From Cristatella mucedo (Eukaryota; Bryozoa; Phylactolaemata; Cristatellidae), in the NCBI GenBank assembly GCA_009760855.2, contig WPIO01000002.1, forward strand, positions 2,015,501 to 2,079,500: DNA of 64,000 nucleotides, given 5' to 3'. The notes under the pieces are model-generated. The model had not been told where the DNA came from, searched no databases, and worked only from the letters and a program-made list of their open reading frames with translations. How positions within the stretch are numbered: position 1 is the first letter of the stretch; each line of letters starts with the position of its first letter. Both the position numbers and the translations under genes were made by a program. Shown one piece after another: positions 23,330 to 34,879 of this stretch.

Positions 23330-23460
23330 TCATTTCTAGAGCGACAGAAAAGCCTGCATGGCTATCGCCACCACTTCTAGTATTCAATAAAGGATTGCCA
23401 CCGAAGAACCCAAACCGCCGACCCAGGTCGTGTGATGAGTGAGCACCGTACCCCCGGGCT
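23330..23460 (-). mobile_element. SINE family 2, diverged
   Basis: The minus strand shows GTGGTGGCGATAGCCATGCA and the end CTTTTCTGTCGCTCTAG. The head covers the 23,400-23,460 part with a degraded box B. Confidence 0.7.
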
Positions 23461-23464
23461 AAGA

Positions 23465-24284
23465 CCCGGCGGCAAATTGTGATCGATAAGCATGATTTTT
23501 GACTCCCGAATTGAAACGCCTAGCTGGCCGAGGCTATGCTAAAGCCGAAGCCGCGAGAAGCCGGCAGTCAGTTGTGATTCAAGACTCGGCATCGGCGTTT
23601 AAAATGATTTGAGCTGTAGGCCGCGGATCCGGTCGTGCCTCTGTTAAACGAACGTGACTCTCCGCTGCTGTCGAATGGACTTGTCTGCGTTTTGGATACC
23701 AACTTGCTATGATAAGATGTGAGCACTCTTCCGCACTGCCGCCCGTGTTCCTGCCCGTGTTCCTGTTCCGCGCTGCCGTGTTCCTGCCGGCGCACCTGCG
23801 TGCATTCGTGAAGCCCCTACTTGTCTTTAGAAATGCTACAAGGTTTAGGCGTCGCCAGTATTTGTCACGAGTCGGCTGTGGCTCGCAGCGTTAAGAGCGC
23901 TGTGTTTGTGGCCTACTTCTGACCAGGCGTCGAACTCGCGCATCGCGCTTGCAACAATACGACCAGTTGCCGATGTAATTGCCAGCAAACGAATCTCTCC
24001 AATATCTCTCCTCTTTACGTCTCCGCCCAATTCCTCCACATCCACTTTCTTCGTCGTTGTCTCCTTTTTCTGAATCTCTTTCCCCTTCACAATTCCGCTC
24101 GCCCTTCTTATTAATTAGTGGATTGCCGGGCGAGTGTACAGGGTAAATACGCATAGAAAATATGAATCGGTTTCGCAGTATTCACAAAATCGATCGACAT
24201 TTTGCACTGGCATTAGGTAAGTAGTAAATATGGGAATCACAAAAGACCAACGCGTTTCTTTTCGTTTCAGCATTGAATCTGATA

Positions 24285-24285
<1 letters not shown>
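23465..24285. other. No gene recognised
   Basis: Short frames occur on both strands. The 23,845-24,154 frames are low-complexity Lys/Glu-rich on the minus strand, opposite a pyrimidine-rich plus strand. No supporting signals are seen. Confidence 0.4.
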
Positions 24286-25640
<1,355 letters not shown>

Positions 25641-25990
25641 TGATGACTACCAGCCTCTGCCGTTAATTACAACTGGTATGAAACACCGCGGCTTGTCCAC
25701 TTGTTGCCAGCGGCGGAGCTGCCACAGCAGCACAGTTCTGTCTGAGCTTAAGAAGCTCCCAGCCGAGCTTTGAATCCATTATGAGATCCATAGTCTGGCG
25801 TACAGGTCACTTCGCTTGCTGAGACCAGTCCACCGATTCCAACTTATAGCTTTTAAAGCGCACTCCTGTGCCAACATCTCATCAGGATTGTTAAAAATGT
25901 GGTGAGCCACTTTCACGTCCTAGCAGAAATAGGCCAACGGCGCACCGCTCGTAACGGTGCTAGTCTCAGCCGACGTACGACTATTAGTAG

Positions 25991-27079
25991 TGTAACGCCG
26001 AAGGCTCGGCGGCGTAGGCTTGACCTGCCGCTTACCTAGCGGCGTAGCCTTGCGCCCACTGCCGTTCGGTGCGGGCCTACGCACAATAAGCTGGCCGCCA
26101 CGAAACGAGCGTTTCTGGCGCCGACCTGCTTACCGTTACTAAAGGGGTCGTGAGTCCGCCGCGTGAATTGGAAAACGAGACACACGAATTGGGGATTTTA
26201 CTGAACTTTATTCGCAAGCGCACAAAGTCGCTGCGCGTCTAGTTCAGCTTTATCTCCACACTCCTCGCACGTTCTCAACAGCACCGACACTCTTGCGGAG
26301 GGAATACTTCTCCACACTGAGCGCGAACCGGAGCCTAAACCCTGACCGGAGAACTAGAACTCGGTTTCCACCAGTGCGGCAGGAATACTCCACACACGCC
26401 ACTTACGCCTGCCTAGCTCGCACCGGCATATGCTAGCGCGCAGACACAAAACACAAAAGAATCACAGAATGCCAGCTCGGGCGCGATACGACCGTATTCG
26501 GTGGAGTCCACCGAATCCTCCTAGCGCTGTCTTGTCCTGTTCCGTCCATCGTCGGCGGACAGCCCGCCCTCCTCCCTCGCTTTCAGAGAAACGAGTGCCC
26601 GACGGCGTCGAAGCGCAGAGCCGGACCAAAGACACGAAGATACTAAAGACCCAGAGCGAGCGTCGCTCGAATCTTATAAATACTTAGCTGAGACAATGGG
26701 GCAAGAGCTTAGTGGTATTCGGCCCGACACCAGGGCCCATTACGGTAAGGAATTAATACCGGCACTAGGCCACTGGAATGTCCCCTCTGTCCAGCTTGAA
26801 TGGCGAATGGGTTCCAGACGATTCTTTTTGGACAGAGTGATGGCGAAGGTTGACAGGCCAGCCAACATCAATCAGCCGCTCCCGCGGGTATCGGACCAAT
26901 TCTAAAGGCCGACTCGCCACCGCTGGTCAGAGAGCTTCCCGGCTTGCTCTTGAGCGCTTCCTCTCTAACCACACTGACGCTCCTCTCTGGCTCACTGCTC
27001 CAGGACAAAGGGGCTCTAGCCCGTCGCCGAACAGCTCTTGTTCGCGCTAAAATTCAGCCAAGGCCAGCAGGGCGCTACA
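25991..27079 (-). mobile_element. Solo LTR, family L1 (short variant)
   Basis: The ends read TGTAACGCC at 25,991 and GGCGCTACA at 27,079, an imperfect inverted pair with the TG...CA form of LTRs. A 4-bp direct repeat GTAG flanks it (25,987-25,990 and 27,080-27,083). The minus orientation is set by a polyadenylation signal (TTTATTCGC on plus, GCGAATAAA on minus) near 26,207-26,215. The whole unit is the reverse complement of 30,500-31,868, which is 280 bases longer because of internal repeats. No internal retrotransposon sequence adjoins it. Confidence 0.8.
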
Positions 27080-27083
27080 GTAG

Positions 27084-30000
27084 TAAGGCCTGAACCTTGT
27101 ATCGTGACTAACAACTTGTGCTGCATCGATACAGGCAGGCATGTCAATAGTAGCAGGAACACGGCAAGCCAAGACGAGCACTCATATGTCAGCATAACAA
27201 TGCAACATGTCCAGAACGTATTCATATATTTGACAGCAGCAGACTGTTACGGACGTTTAACATCGGACTTTTCTTTTTTTATAGCTATGGGAGAGGCTTT
27301 CAAAACAGAAACAAGAGAGGCATCGGACTCAAACGTGCGGGTTCCAGCAACTGCTTTGACTTGGCATATTTTTGTGTACGCCGGTTTAATGCCACAAGAA
27401 ATATAGGCAGGCGGCAGATCTTTGCCGAGCCATTTGCTGCTATCTGGCAGAAAGATGCTGTCGCCAAGGAGTAACGTCTTGTCTGCAGCAAGATACTTCC
27501 TGATTTAAGTCTGCTTCCGCTCGTCCTGTGTCTAAATAGCTTCAAATTTAAACGGCGGCCTGTTAAATCAGCGACATCATGACTGATATTTTTCATGCCT
27601 GGTTCGTGAATTGTAACAGCTAGGAACCGATTATGCAAAAATCTATGGCCGAGGCAGCATATAAGCTGAGGCCATGACGTAGACAGACAGTTGCGCGTCT
27701 GAATTCGGCCTTGGCATTCGACCTTGTATGAGCTCCAGGCCACCGAGCTGTTCGCATACGCAACTGCTGCCGCTGCTAACCGTCTGTAACTTTCTGGTGC
27801 TGTTCAAGAGACTTCTCTAAGCAATGCAAGCAATGTGAGCAATGGAATTGTTCTGTTGAGGTATGGGCGCTCTGCGTTGCTGACGTGTTTCGCTGCCGTT
27901 GGCATAGCTGCGCGCAGTGCTGCAGCAACCGCAAGTCGCTGGACGCAGCTCGAGGCTCGGTCTTCACCAGTAATCGTCGCGCGTCGGCGGAGACTGGCGC
28001 CAGTACAAACATGCCATTTGAGTCCTACTTCTTCTTCCCGGATGCGGAAGCTGCACGCTACATTGCTAGCGACATGCTTTGGAGGCCGTGCCTTCAGTTC
28101 GTTTGCTCTCAAAGCTTGATTCTCACTACCAACTGACTTCACAGCCTTCCGCGGCTTGACGGTATTCCAAAATAATCTAGAAGCCACCTGCTCCGCACGG
28201 CAATTTCTCCACAATTTCTCAGCGGGTTCGGTTTTCGTCGAATTCATGTGGTGTCCATCTGCCGCTGTGAGCCAGCCAGCTTTCAAAGCAACGAAGCAGA
28301 CCAAGCGAGCAGGATGTGAGTATATTTAAAAAATACGCAGCAAGTAAAGCCACTTTTATGAATTCTGATAATTAACAGAAACTTGAAACAGGCACAGGCA
28401 TTAAAGATAATTTTCAAGTACGTGATAATCCCGGTCTTGAAGTGGAGTTTTTTTCTATTGCCGGACTAGCTATCTGGGCTAGGCCAAGAACTACGATAGC
28501 TGACTCTCAGGACCGCATTTATATGCATGCCTGAGATTTTAGATTTTAGTGATTTTCTGTGGGTATTACCTAGTTTTTATTAAAGAGAACAAAAATTTAA
28601 TTAGAGCTTTTAATTTTAATGCAAGAGAAAACGAAATTTGAGCGACCTTCACTGGTTTGAAAGTGCCACCAAAGTTGAGAGCTCAAGCCTTTCGGCATAC
28701 GCAAAGCTTTCGAGAAAACATGCAATTCTTGTACGGCAACCTCCCAATGAGTTTATCAAGAAAAAATCCTTAGACGATACAGCTAAAGCACAGAGTTAGA
28801 ACGCCTACACAATCGGGCAAAAGTACGCAAGAAGGCACCTAGCAAAAGACTTAACCGCTAGGAGATGCAGTCGTCTTACGGCAGCACGCCAGTGCGTCAA
28901 ATAAGAAAAACCCTTTAGACAAGATAGCATAATCACAGAATTAGAACGCAAACACTGACATGCACAAGTATTCAAGAGGACCATTAGCAGAAGACTTCAG
29001 GCTGTCCACTTTTTTCTAGCGTGCATTGTATCATTCACACGTAATCGTGCCAAACACGATCGAAAAAAGACAAGCTCACAGGGGTGCCGAGAAATTTAAT
29101 GGTGCATACACCCATCGAACTTTGACCGAAATGACGCCAAGTAGCCGAATCCTGAAATGACTTCTAGACTTGTACACTTCACGAAGGCCCATTTACAAAA
29201 ATAATTTCTATTTCAGTGCGAGGGATGGGCAGGGGCGATTAAATGCTGAGGGTTGCGTTCTTCAAAAGCTCGCGTAGCTAGATTGGATACGGAACAGGTA
29301 GGATAGTGAGAGCGAGTGAAACGAACTGTAAATCAGAGAGGGGACTTTTCAGTCGATTAGGCGCTTGTCAGGCCTAGGGAAGCTCAGACGTAAGTCATGT
29401 GATGTAGAAACCATGCGGTCAGGGGCAGACCAGAAAAAACTGCCAGGTTTTCCGACCACAGTTGGCGATAAAGAGTATAGACCAGATGAAGGAGAGAATC
29501 AGTTCACTTCTAGTACCATTACATCTATGTTCGTAATTAGAATTTTTGGCAGATAATTGTATGCCTATCATTAGTCTTTGAAAATAAGGAAGAAGAAACG
29601 GTCAGTTTTGAAAAACAGCTGTTTGCTGTTTCCAATTGTCAAGAAACCTACATTACAACTGTTAATACTGTTTGTTCTCCATTTATTCACTAGTTCTACA
29701 GTCAATTGCTAATTTTTTTATGATATGCACCATTTTACTGTATATATATACCTAGTAACAATTTCTAAATCAAGCCATTTTTACTTCTTATGATTATATT
29801 TCAAGAATGTAAGTGCATTAAGCGACCTGTGTTAGTGACTGAATCTTAGTTTTGTACAGAAATTCCTACAGACCAAAAAATGTTAACATCTGTCGAAATC
29901 GGTGTTTAATGGATGGGACAGGGCTCTGAAATTATTGGAGATTTCAGTGCCGTGGCCAGTGGTTTTGAAGGGCGCGAATTCGGACTTAAGCAACTTGAAA

Positions 30001-30495
30001 CTCCCTTGCCCTACGACTGCAATCGACGATCCATCTGTTAACAACAAATTAAATTCACCTTGAAGAAACAAACCCACTGTTAGCATCATATGACGACTGT
30101 TTAACAGCAACTTCTACATCGTTGTTTATAAATAGACAAGATGCTAGATTTCCTCCGCAATGTATCGTAGTTTTTGACAAAATGACAGATAGACCTTTGA
30201 GAATGAGCAAAAGGTTCATGACATAATTGTTCGGTCGCTCTCCAACACGGCAATTCACATTTTCCACGAGCATGTTAGTAATATAATTACCCGGGTTAGA
30301 GAGCTTGTTGAACATGAATTCCAAAATTGTTTTAGCACTCATCACCGTCACGTCTTCGACTTCGATTATCAACAGCAAGTTATTTTATTGTCTGCGGGCG
30401 CTTCCTTGAATCGAGACTCTCCACTAGGCTTATAAAAAGCAATTCCTTGTAGCTTCAGACGATTCTTCAACTTTGTCACGTCAACTTTTGCTACA
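27084..30495. other. Unassigned interval between two inverted LTRs
   Basis: No retroviral-type protein is recognisable. The minus-strand frames at 27,300-27,743 (147 codons) and 27,804-28,304 (166 codons) lack known motifs. The minus-strand pair 30,055-30,378 and 29,883-30,110 reads as two overlapping frames with mixed hydrophobic and charged composition, which could be a decayed coding region that I do not recognise. A tandem duplication lies at 28,731-28,995. Confidence 0.4.
28731..28995. repeat. Tandem duplication, period about 146 bases
   Basis: Two diverged units run from about 28,731 and 28,877. They share AAGAAAAA(A/C)(T/C)CC, ACAGA(A/G)TTAGAACGC and GCA(A/G)AAGACTT in the same order. 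No protein is seen. Confidence 0.65.
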
Positions 30496-30499
30496 ATAA

Positions 30500-31868
30500 T
30501 GTAGCGCCCTGCTGGCTTTGGCTTAATTTTAGCACGAACAAGAGATGATCGGCGGCGGGCTAGAGCTCCTTTGTCCTAGAGCAGTGAGCCAGAGAGGAGC
30601 GTCAGTGTGGTTAGAGAGGAAGCGCTTAGGAGCAGGCCAGGAAGCTCTGAGACAAGCGGCGGCGATTCGGCCTTTAGAATTGGTCCGATACCCGCGGTAA
30701 CTGCTGATAGATGCTGGCTGGCCTGTCAATCTCTGCCGTCACTCTGTCCAAAAAGAATCGTCTGGAACCCATTCGCCATTCAAGCTGGACAGAGGGGACA
30801 TTCCAGTGGCCTAGTGCCGGTATTAATTCCTTACCGTAATGGGCCAAGGTATCAGGCCGAATACCACTAAGCTCTTGCCCCATTGTCTCAGCTAATTTTT
30901 TAAGAGTCGAGCGACGCTCGCTCTGGGTCTTTAGTATCTTCGTGTCTTTGGTCCGGCTCTGCGCTTCGACGCCGTCGGGCACTCGTTTCTCTGAAAGCGA
31001 GGGAGGAGGGCGGGCTGTCCGCCGACGATGGACGGAACATGACAAGACAGCGCTAGGAGGATTCGGTGGACTCCACCGAATACGGTCGTATCACGCCCGA
31101 GCTGGCATTCTGTGATTCTTTTGTGTTTTGTGTGTGCGTGCTAGCATTTGCCGGTACGAGCTAGGTGTAAGTGGCGTGTGTGGAGTATTCCTGCCGCACT
31201 GGTGGAAACCGAGTTCGAGTTCTTCGGTCAGGGTTTAGACTCTGGTTCGGGCTCCGTCTATTTGGGTCGTTCCCCAGTATAGATGTAAGCAGCCCCAGTG
31301 TGGAGAAGTATTTCCACCGCAAGAGTGCTTGAGGTGGCGTGTGTGGAGTATTCCTGTCGCACTGGTGGAAACCGAGTCCTAGTTCTCCGGTCAGGGTTTA
31401 GGCTCCGGTTCGCGCTTCAGTGTGGAGAAATATACCCTCCGCAAGAGTGCTTAGGTTGGTGTGTTTGGGGTATTCCTTCCGCACAGGTGGAAACGAAGTC
31501 CTAGTTCTTCGGTTAGGGTTTAGGCTCCGGTTCGCGCTCAGTGTGGAGAAGTATTCCCTCCGCAAGAGTGTTGGTGCTGTTGAGAACGTGCGAGGAGTGT
31601 GGAGATAAAGCTGAACTAGACGCGAAGTGACTTTGTGCACTTGCGAATAAAGTTTAGTAAAATCCCCAATTCGTGTGTCTCGCTTTCCAATTCACGCCGC
31701 GGACTCACGACCCCCTTTAGTAACGGTAAGCAGGTCAGAGCCAGAAACGCTCGTTTCGTGGCGGCCAGCTTATTGTGCGTAGGCGCGCACCGAACGGCAG
31801 TAGGCGCTAGGTTGCCTCGCTAGTTAAGCGGCAGGTCAAGCCTACCCCGCCGAGCCTTCGGCGTTACA
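30500..31868 (+). mobile_element. Solo LTR, family L1 (long variant)
   Basis: It starts TGTAGCGCC and ends GGCGTTACA. A polyadenylation signal GCGAATAAAG lies near 31,643, about 220 bases before the 3' end. It is near-identical in reverse complement to 25,991-27,079 apart from an internal tandem repeat (31,172-31,570). Flanking bases (ATAA before, TTAT after) give no direct target-site duplication. The right flank runs straight into a LINE fragment. Confidence 0.8.
31172..31570 (+). repeat. VNTR inside the long LTR variant, unit about 122 bases
   Basis: Two full units (31,297-31,418 and 31,419-31,539) each begin AGTGTGGAGAA and end GGTTCGCGCT(T)C. A partial unit lies upstream (31,172-31,255) and a unit start lies downstream (31,540). 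The short LTR variant at 26 kb has only one unit equivalent. Confidence 0.85.
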
Positions 31869-31871
31869 TTA

Positions 31872-32205
31872 TCGTTGACCTGCGCTGGCTCATAGTCAAG
31901 CAACGCATCAATTTAAAGGTTTTGTCCCTCACTTTTAGGTCCCTTCAATCTTTGGCTTCAGCCTACCTATCAGCTCTATCGCTCCACCAGACTACGCATC
32001 GTCCCTCTCACTTTTCTGAATTAAACGTTTACCTATACCTTGCATGAACCTCAGATCCCTTGAAGACAGTGCCTTTTGTCATTGAGCTTGCCACGACTAA
32101 CCATTCGATCGTTCTTCTTTAGCAGCAAAGCTAAAGAGACTAAAGAGAGAGTGTGATCTCTGGGAGATCTATAACAAATGTATTATTGTTATGGTTTTCT
32201 TAAAT
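31872..32205 (+). mobile_element. LINE C-terminus and tail, internally deleted
   Basis: A frame near 31,880 matches DLHWLPVKQRIDFKVL in degraded form. The C-terminal part runs to about 32,070 and joins directly to a late 3' untranslated segment (CCACGACTAACCATTCGATC). It ends with a rearranged tail near 32,190. The left end abuts the LTR exactly. Confidence 0.7.
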
Positions 32206-32209
32206 TTAA

Positions 32210-32775
32210 CATTATAATTAAAGGAGTATTACATGTGTAGATGGCAACTGGAACACAAATCTCTTGCTAGGGATCAAAAAGACGCTTTAAAAAGAGCGCG
32301 TCAGTATGGCTAGTGATAAAATTCACAGCTGCACAGCTCCATTACAAAGTAGCACGCTGTGATTATTCGCAAGGACCAAGCCAGTGCCCTTGAAAGCACT
32401 CTTAACCGTACATACGTCTTATCTGGCAGGATCGCATAATGAGGGTGATTAGTTCGACTCTTCCGAAGGAAGAACTGGCTTCCTTTTAGGCTTAGCTACT
32501 GCTCTCACTCTTACTGCATGCTTTTGATAAGCGGAGGCGCGAAGTCACTGCATGGGGCAGTTAATCCATTAAACCGGTGAAACGCAGCCGCTGCTGTACG
32601 AGACCACACCAAGGTAATCTAGCTCAGGCCAGTAGATAGCATGACCTCAACTGACGTCATCAGTAAGCCTGCTTCCAGCCTCTCCCATCGCCCTGTGCTC
32701 CTCGCGATCTCGGTAAGGGAGGAGCTGACTTAGTAACTGCCGAAAACCCGTTAGGCTCGCCCATTTCGCAACGAG
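32210..32775. other. No gene recognised
   Basis: No frame of note is seen. A TTAGTTCGACTCTTCC string near 32,450 resembles a tRNA box B, but no surrounding cloverleaf could be drawn. Confidence 0.4.
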
Positions 32776-33485
32776 AATAGTGATAATATACTTGATAAAG
32801 TGCCCCTAGAGAACTCAATCTCTTTCTAGGCGCTTTACATTTGCTACAAAGAGAAACGCGATTGAATGGTGATTAATATCATGCTCGATCAACATCATGA
32901 ATAGCGTGGTTAGAGGTAACATGAGTAGGGTCAGCATGCGAGTGTGTTAAGTGGAAGCATGCATAAACACATAAAGGATGAATCCCAAGGAATCCCACTA
33001 AATGCTCTCCTAAATAGGTGTGTTTTTAAGTTCTTTTTAAATGTTGTCAAGTCAATGGATGTTGTGATGCAAGTCGGGAGTTCTAGGCTTAGTGAGAACA
33101 CAAACTAAGTGCACGATCTTCGAAGGATTTGAGGTTTGTACGAGGTGTTAGTTAACTGTCTGGTTCCGAAAAGCGGGTGGTACGATGCTTGGTCTGATGG
33201 AGGAGTATATCGGACAGACAGGCTGGAGCCATAGAATGAAGGGACCTAAAAGTGAGCGACAAAACCTTGAAGTCAATCCGTTGCGTGACTGGTAGCCAGT
33301 GCAGGTCGGCGAGAAGTGGTGTGATGTGGCAACTGCGACGCTCACGACAGACAAACCGAGCTGCAGAGATTTGCACCAGCTGTAAGCGCCCGATTGCACA
33401 CGCCGATAGGCCAGCAAGTAGTCAGTTACAGAAGTCAAGACGAATTGTCACAAATGCATGGGCCAATTTAGATGTGTCACTCACT
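32775..33485 (-). mobile_element. L2-like LINE 3' end
   Basis: The minus strand encodes the ORF2 C-terminus. CRERRSCHITPLLADLHWLP lies near 33,320, followed by RIDFKVLSLTFRSLHSMAPA and ILLHQTKHRTTRF. The 3' untranslated part and the conserved tail end near 32,780. The 5' end is truncated near 33,485. Frameshifts divide the frame. Confidence 0.9.
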
Positions 33486-33549
33486 GATTCTGGAAGCATG
33501 GCCATCTGGCTTCAACCCATAGGCTGCTACAATACTAGCATATTTAACA

Positions 33550-33670
33550 GTTTCTTTTTTATAGCGACAGAAGAGCCTTCACGGCTATCACCACCGCTAG
33601 CAGGCGATAAAGGATCTCGCACCGCAGAATTCGAACCCACGACCTTCGAACCACGACCCTCTTTGCTTCC
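33550..33670 (-). mobile_element. SINE family 2
   Basis: The minus strand shows a good box B (GGGTTCGAATTC near 33,630), the body GCGGTGGTGATAGCCGTGAA and the end GGCTCTTCTGTCGCTAT. Confidence 0.75.
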
Positions 33671-33734
33671 GCAGTCAGACGGAGCATGCACAAAGACAGT
33701 GCCTCGGCTTGAACCCAGCCTATGTGGTAAGGCC

Positions 33735-34705
33735 GTTCTGAATTGACCCAGTGGTTAAGGCGCTCACCCCGGCCGAGCTCTGACCGAGGTAGTAGGCTAG
33801 ACCCTCGTGGCTTAAGTCTGTAACCTCGCAGAAGCTCGTCCCCCCATTCTCTACCAGTGGACTGTGTGATGCAGTGCTGCAGTGCGGTTAAAACACAGGC
33901 GGACACAACTGGGTGCCGAAAGCAACAGTTTATTGTGGGCCTGTTAGTAGTGGTTACGCGCCGGCGAAAGCGCTTTACGCGGCGCATACCGGACCGACGG
34001 AGTTAACTGCACTAATTCCCGAAGCCCGAGTATAATACACTATCCTATGCGCGCGTCGCTAGCGATTGTGAAGGCAGGTTGCTACAGCACCCCAAGATAC
34101 GAGCAGCTAAGTGAGTAGTCGGCAGAACACAACTGAGCAGTCAAAGTTGCACTTAGCTGTTCGTAGCCGTAGATTCGTCTCTCGTGCTCTCGAAGCGTAG
34201 TCTCGCATCAACTACCAAGCTGCAGCCCCGAGCTCTGTCAGTCGTCTCCTTTATATCTCTCTCTCTCCCCGCCTCTTGACCTTGAGCGTAGCTGCTATTT
34301 TTGTCGGACCCTAGCTCTCGGTGTCCGTCATCGGCCTATTCGCGTCTGCCTGTAATTTATTAGATGGATCCTCTGCCAGCTTGCCATCCTTTCGCTCTTT
34401 GTCTAGTGGAGCGCAGTAGTCGGACCACATCCTGACCGCTCTTTGTCTACCCAAGCTCCATTCTAACCTGAGCGGATCTCGCTGTCAACTGACGCCTCGC
34501 TCCGCTCCCGGTTTAACTAATGTGTCCCCCTACCCAATTCTTCTTGGCTAGTCCGCCCACTACGGTTGCTCCAGGTACCCTAGTCAGACCGACTAAGGCA
34601 TGGGCTAATATCGCGGCTTGCCTGAGAGCTGCTCCGTTGCAAGTCAAGTGCCTGAATAGAGATCAAGTTCTCAATGGGCACTACGCAAATGAGTTTTATT
34701 TATTG
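33735..34705 (+). mobile_element. SINE family 1 interrupted by a solo LTR
   Basis: The SINE head (GACCCAGTGGTTAAGGCGCT at about 33,745) runs to 33,818. The LTR then intervenes. The SINE continues from 34,642 with AGTCAAGTGCCTGAATAGAG and the LINE-like tail to about 34,705. The head and tail joined would make an ordinary family 1 copy. Confidence 0.85.
33819..34641 (-). mobile_element. Solo LTR, family L2x (823 bp)
   Basis: The ends are TGTAAC at 33,819 and GTTGCA at 34,641, flanked by the direct repeat AGTC (33,815-33,818 and 34,642-34,645). On the minus strand a TATA box (TATATAAAGG, core near 34,250) is followed about 320 bases later by a polyadenylation signal ACAATAAAC near 33,930. This is the expected order within an LTR. 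It is not the same family as the LTRs at 26 and 31 kb, apart from similar terminal bases. No internal sequence remains. Confidence 0.85.
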
Positions 34706-34879
34706 TTTATATTTATACAAACCAAAATTCGTGTCTCTAATGTCAAAAGAGCTGGTGGTACGTTGCCACGCCTGATGACAAATTAGTTCAAAAGTGTAGG
34801 CTAGAGCGAGAGAAGGAGTTACCTAAATTTAAGTTACATAAAACTTAAATTCGATTTGCTTCTAGATGGGGAGCTAGCT

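Noticed and set aside
27804-28304. 166-codon minus-strand frame with a few Cys residues, considered as a THAP- or transposase-like fragment
   Set aside because: The Cys/His spacing does not fit THAP or C2H2, and no transposon ends were found around it.
25991-31868. The inverted pair read as one 5.9-kb DNA transposon with long terminal inverted repeats
   Set aside because: The left unit has its own GTAG duplication directly around it, the outer ends share no target duplication, and each unit carries an LTR-type polyadenylation signal.
33841-33858. Minus-strand string resembling an initiator-Met primer-binding site next to a TGTG terminus
   Set aside because: The target duplication AGTC shows that the true LTR edge is at 33,819, so the string lies inside the LTR and has a 3-base gap against the tRNA.
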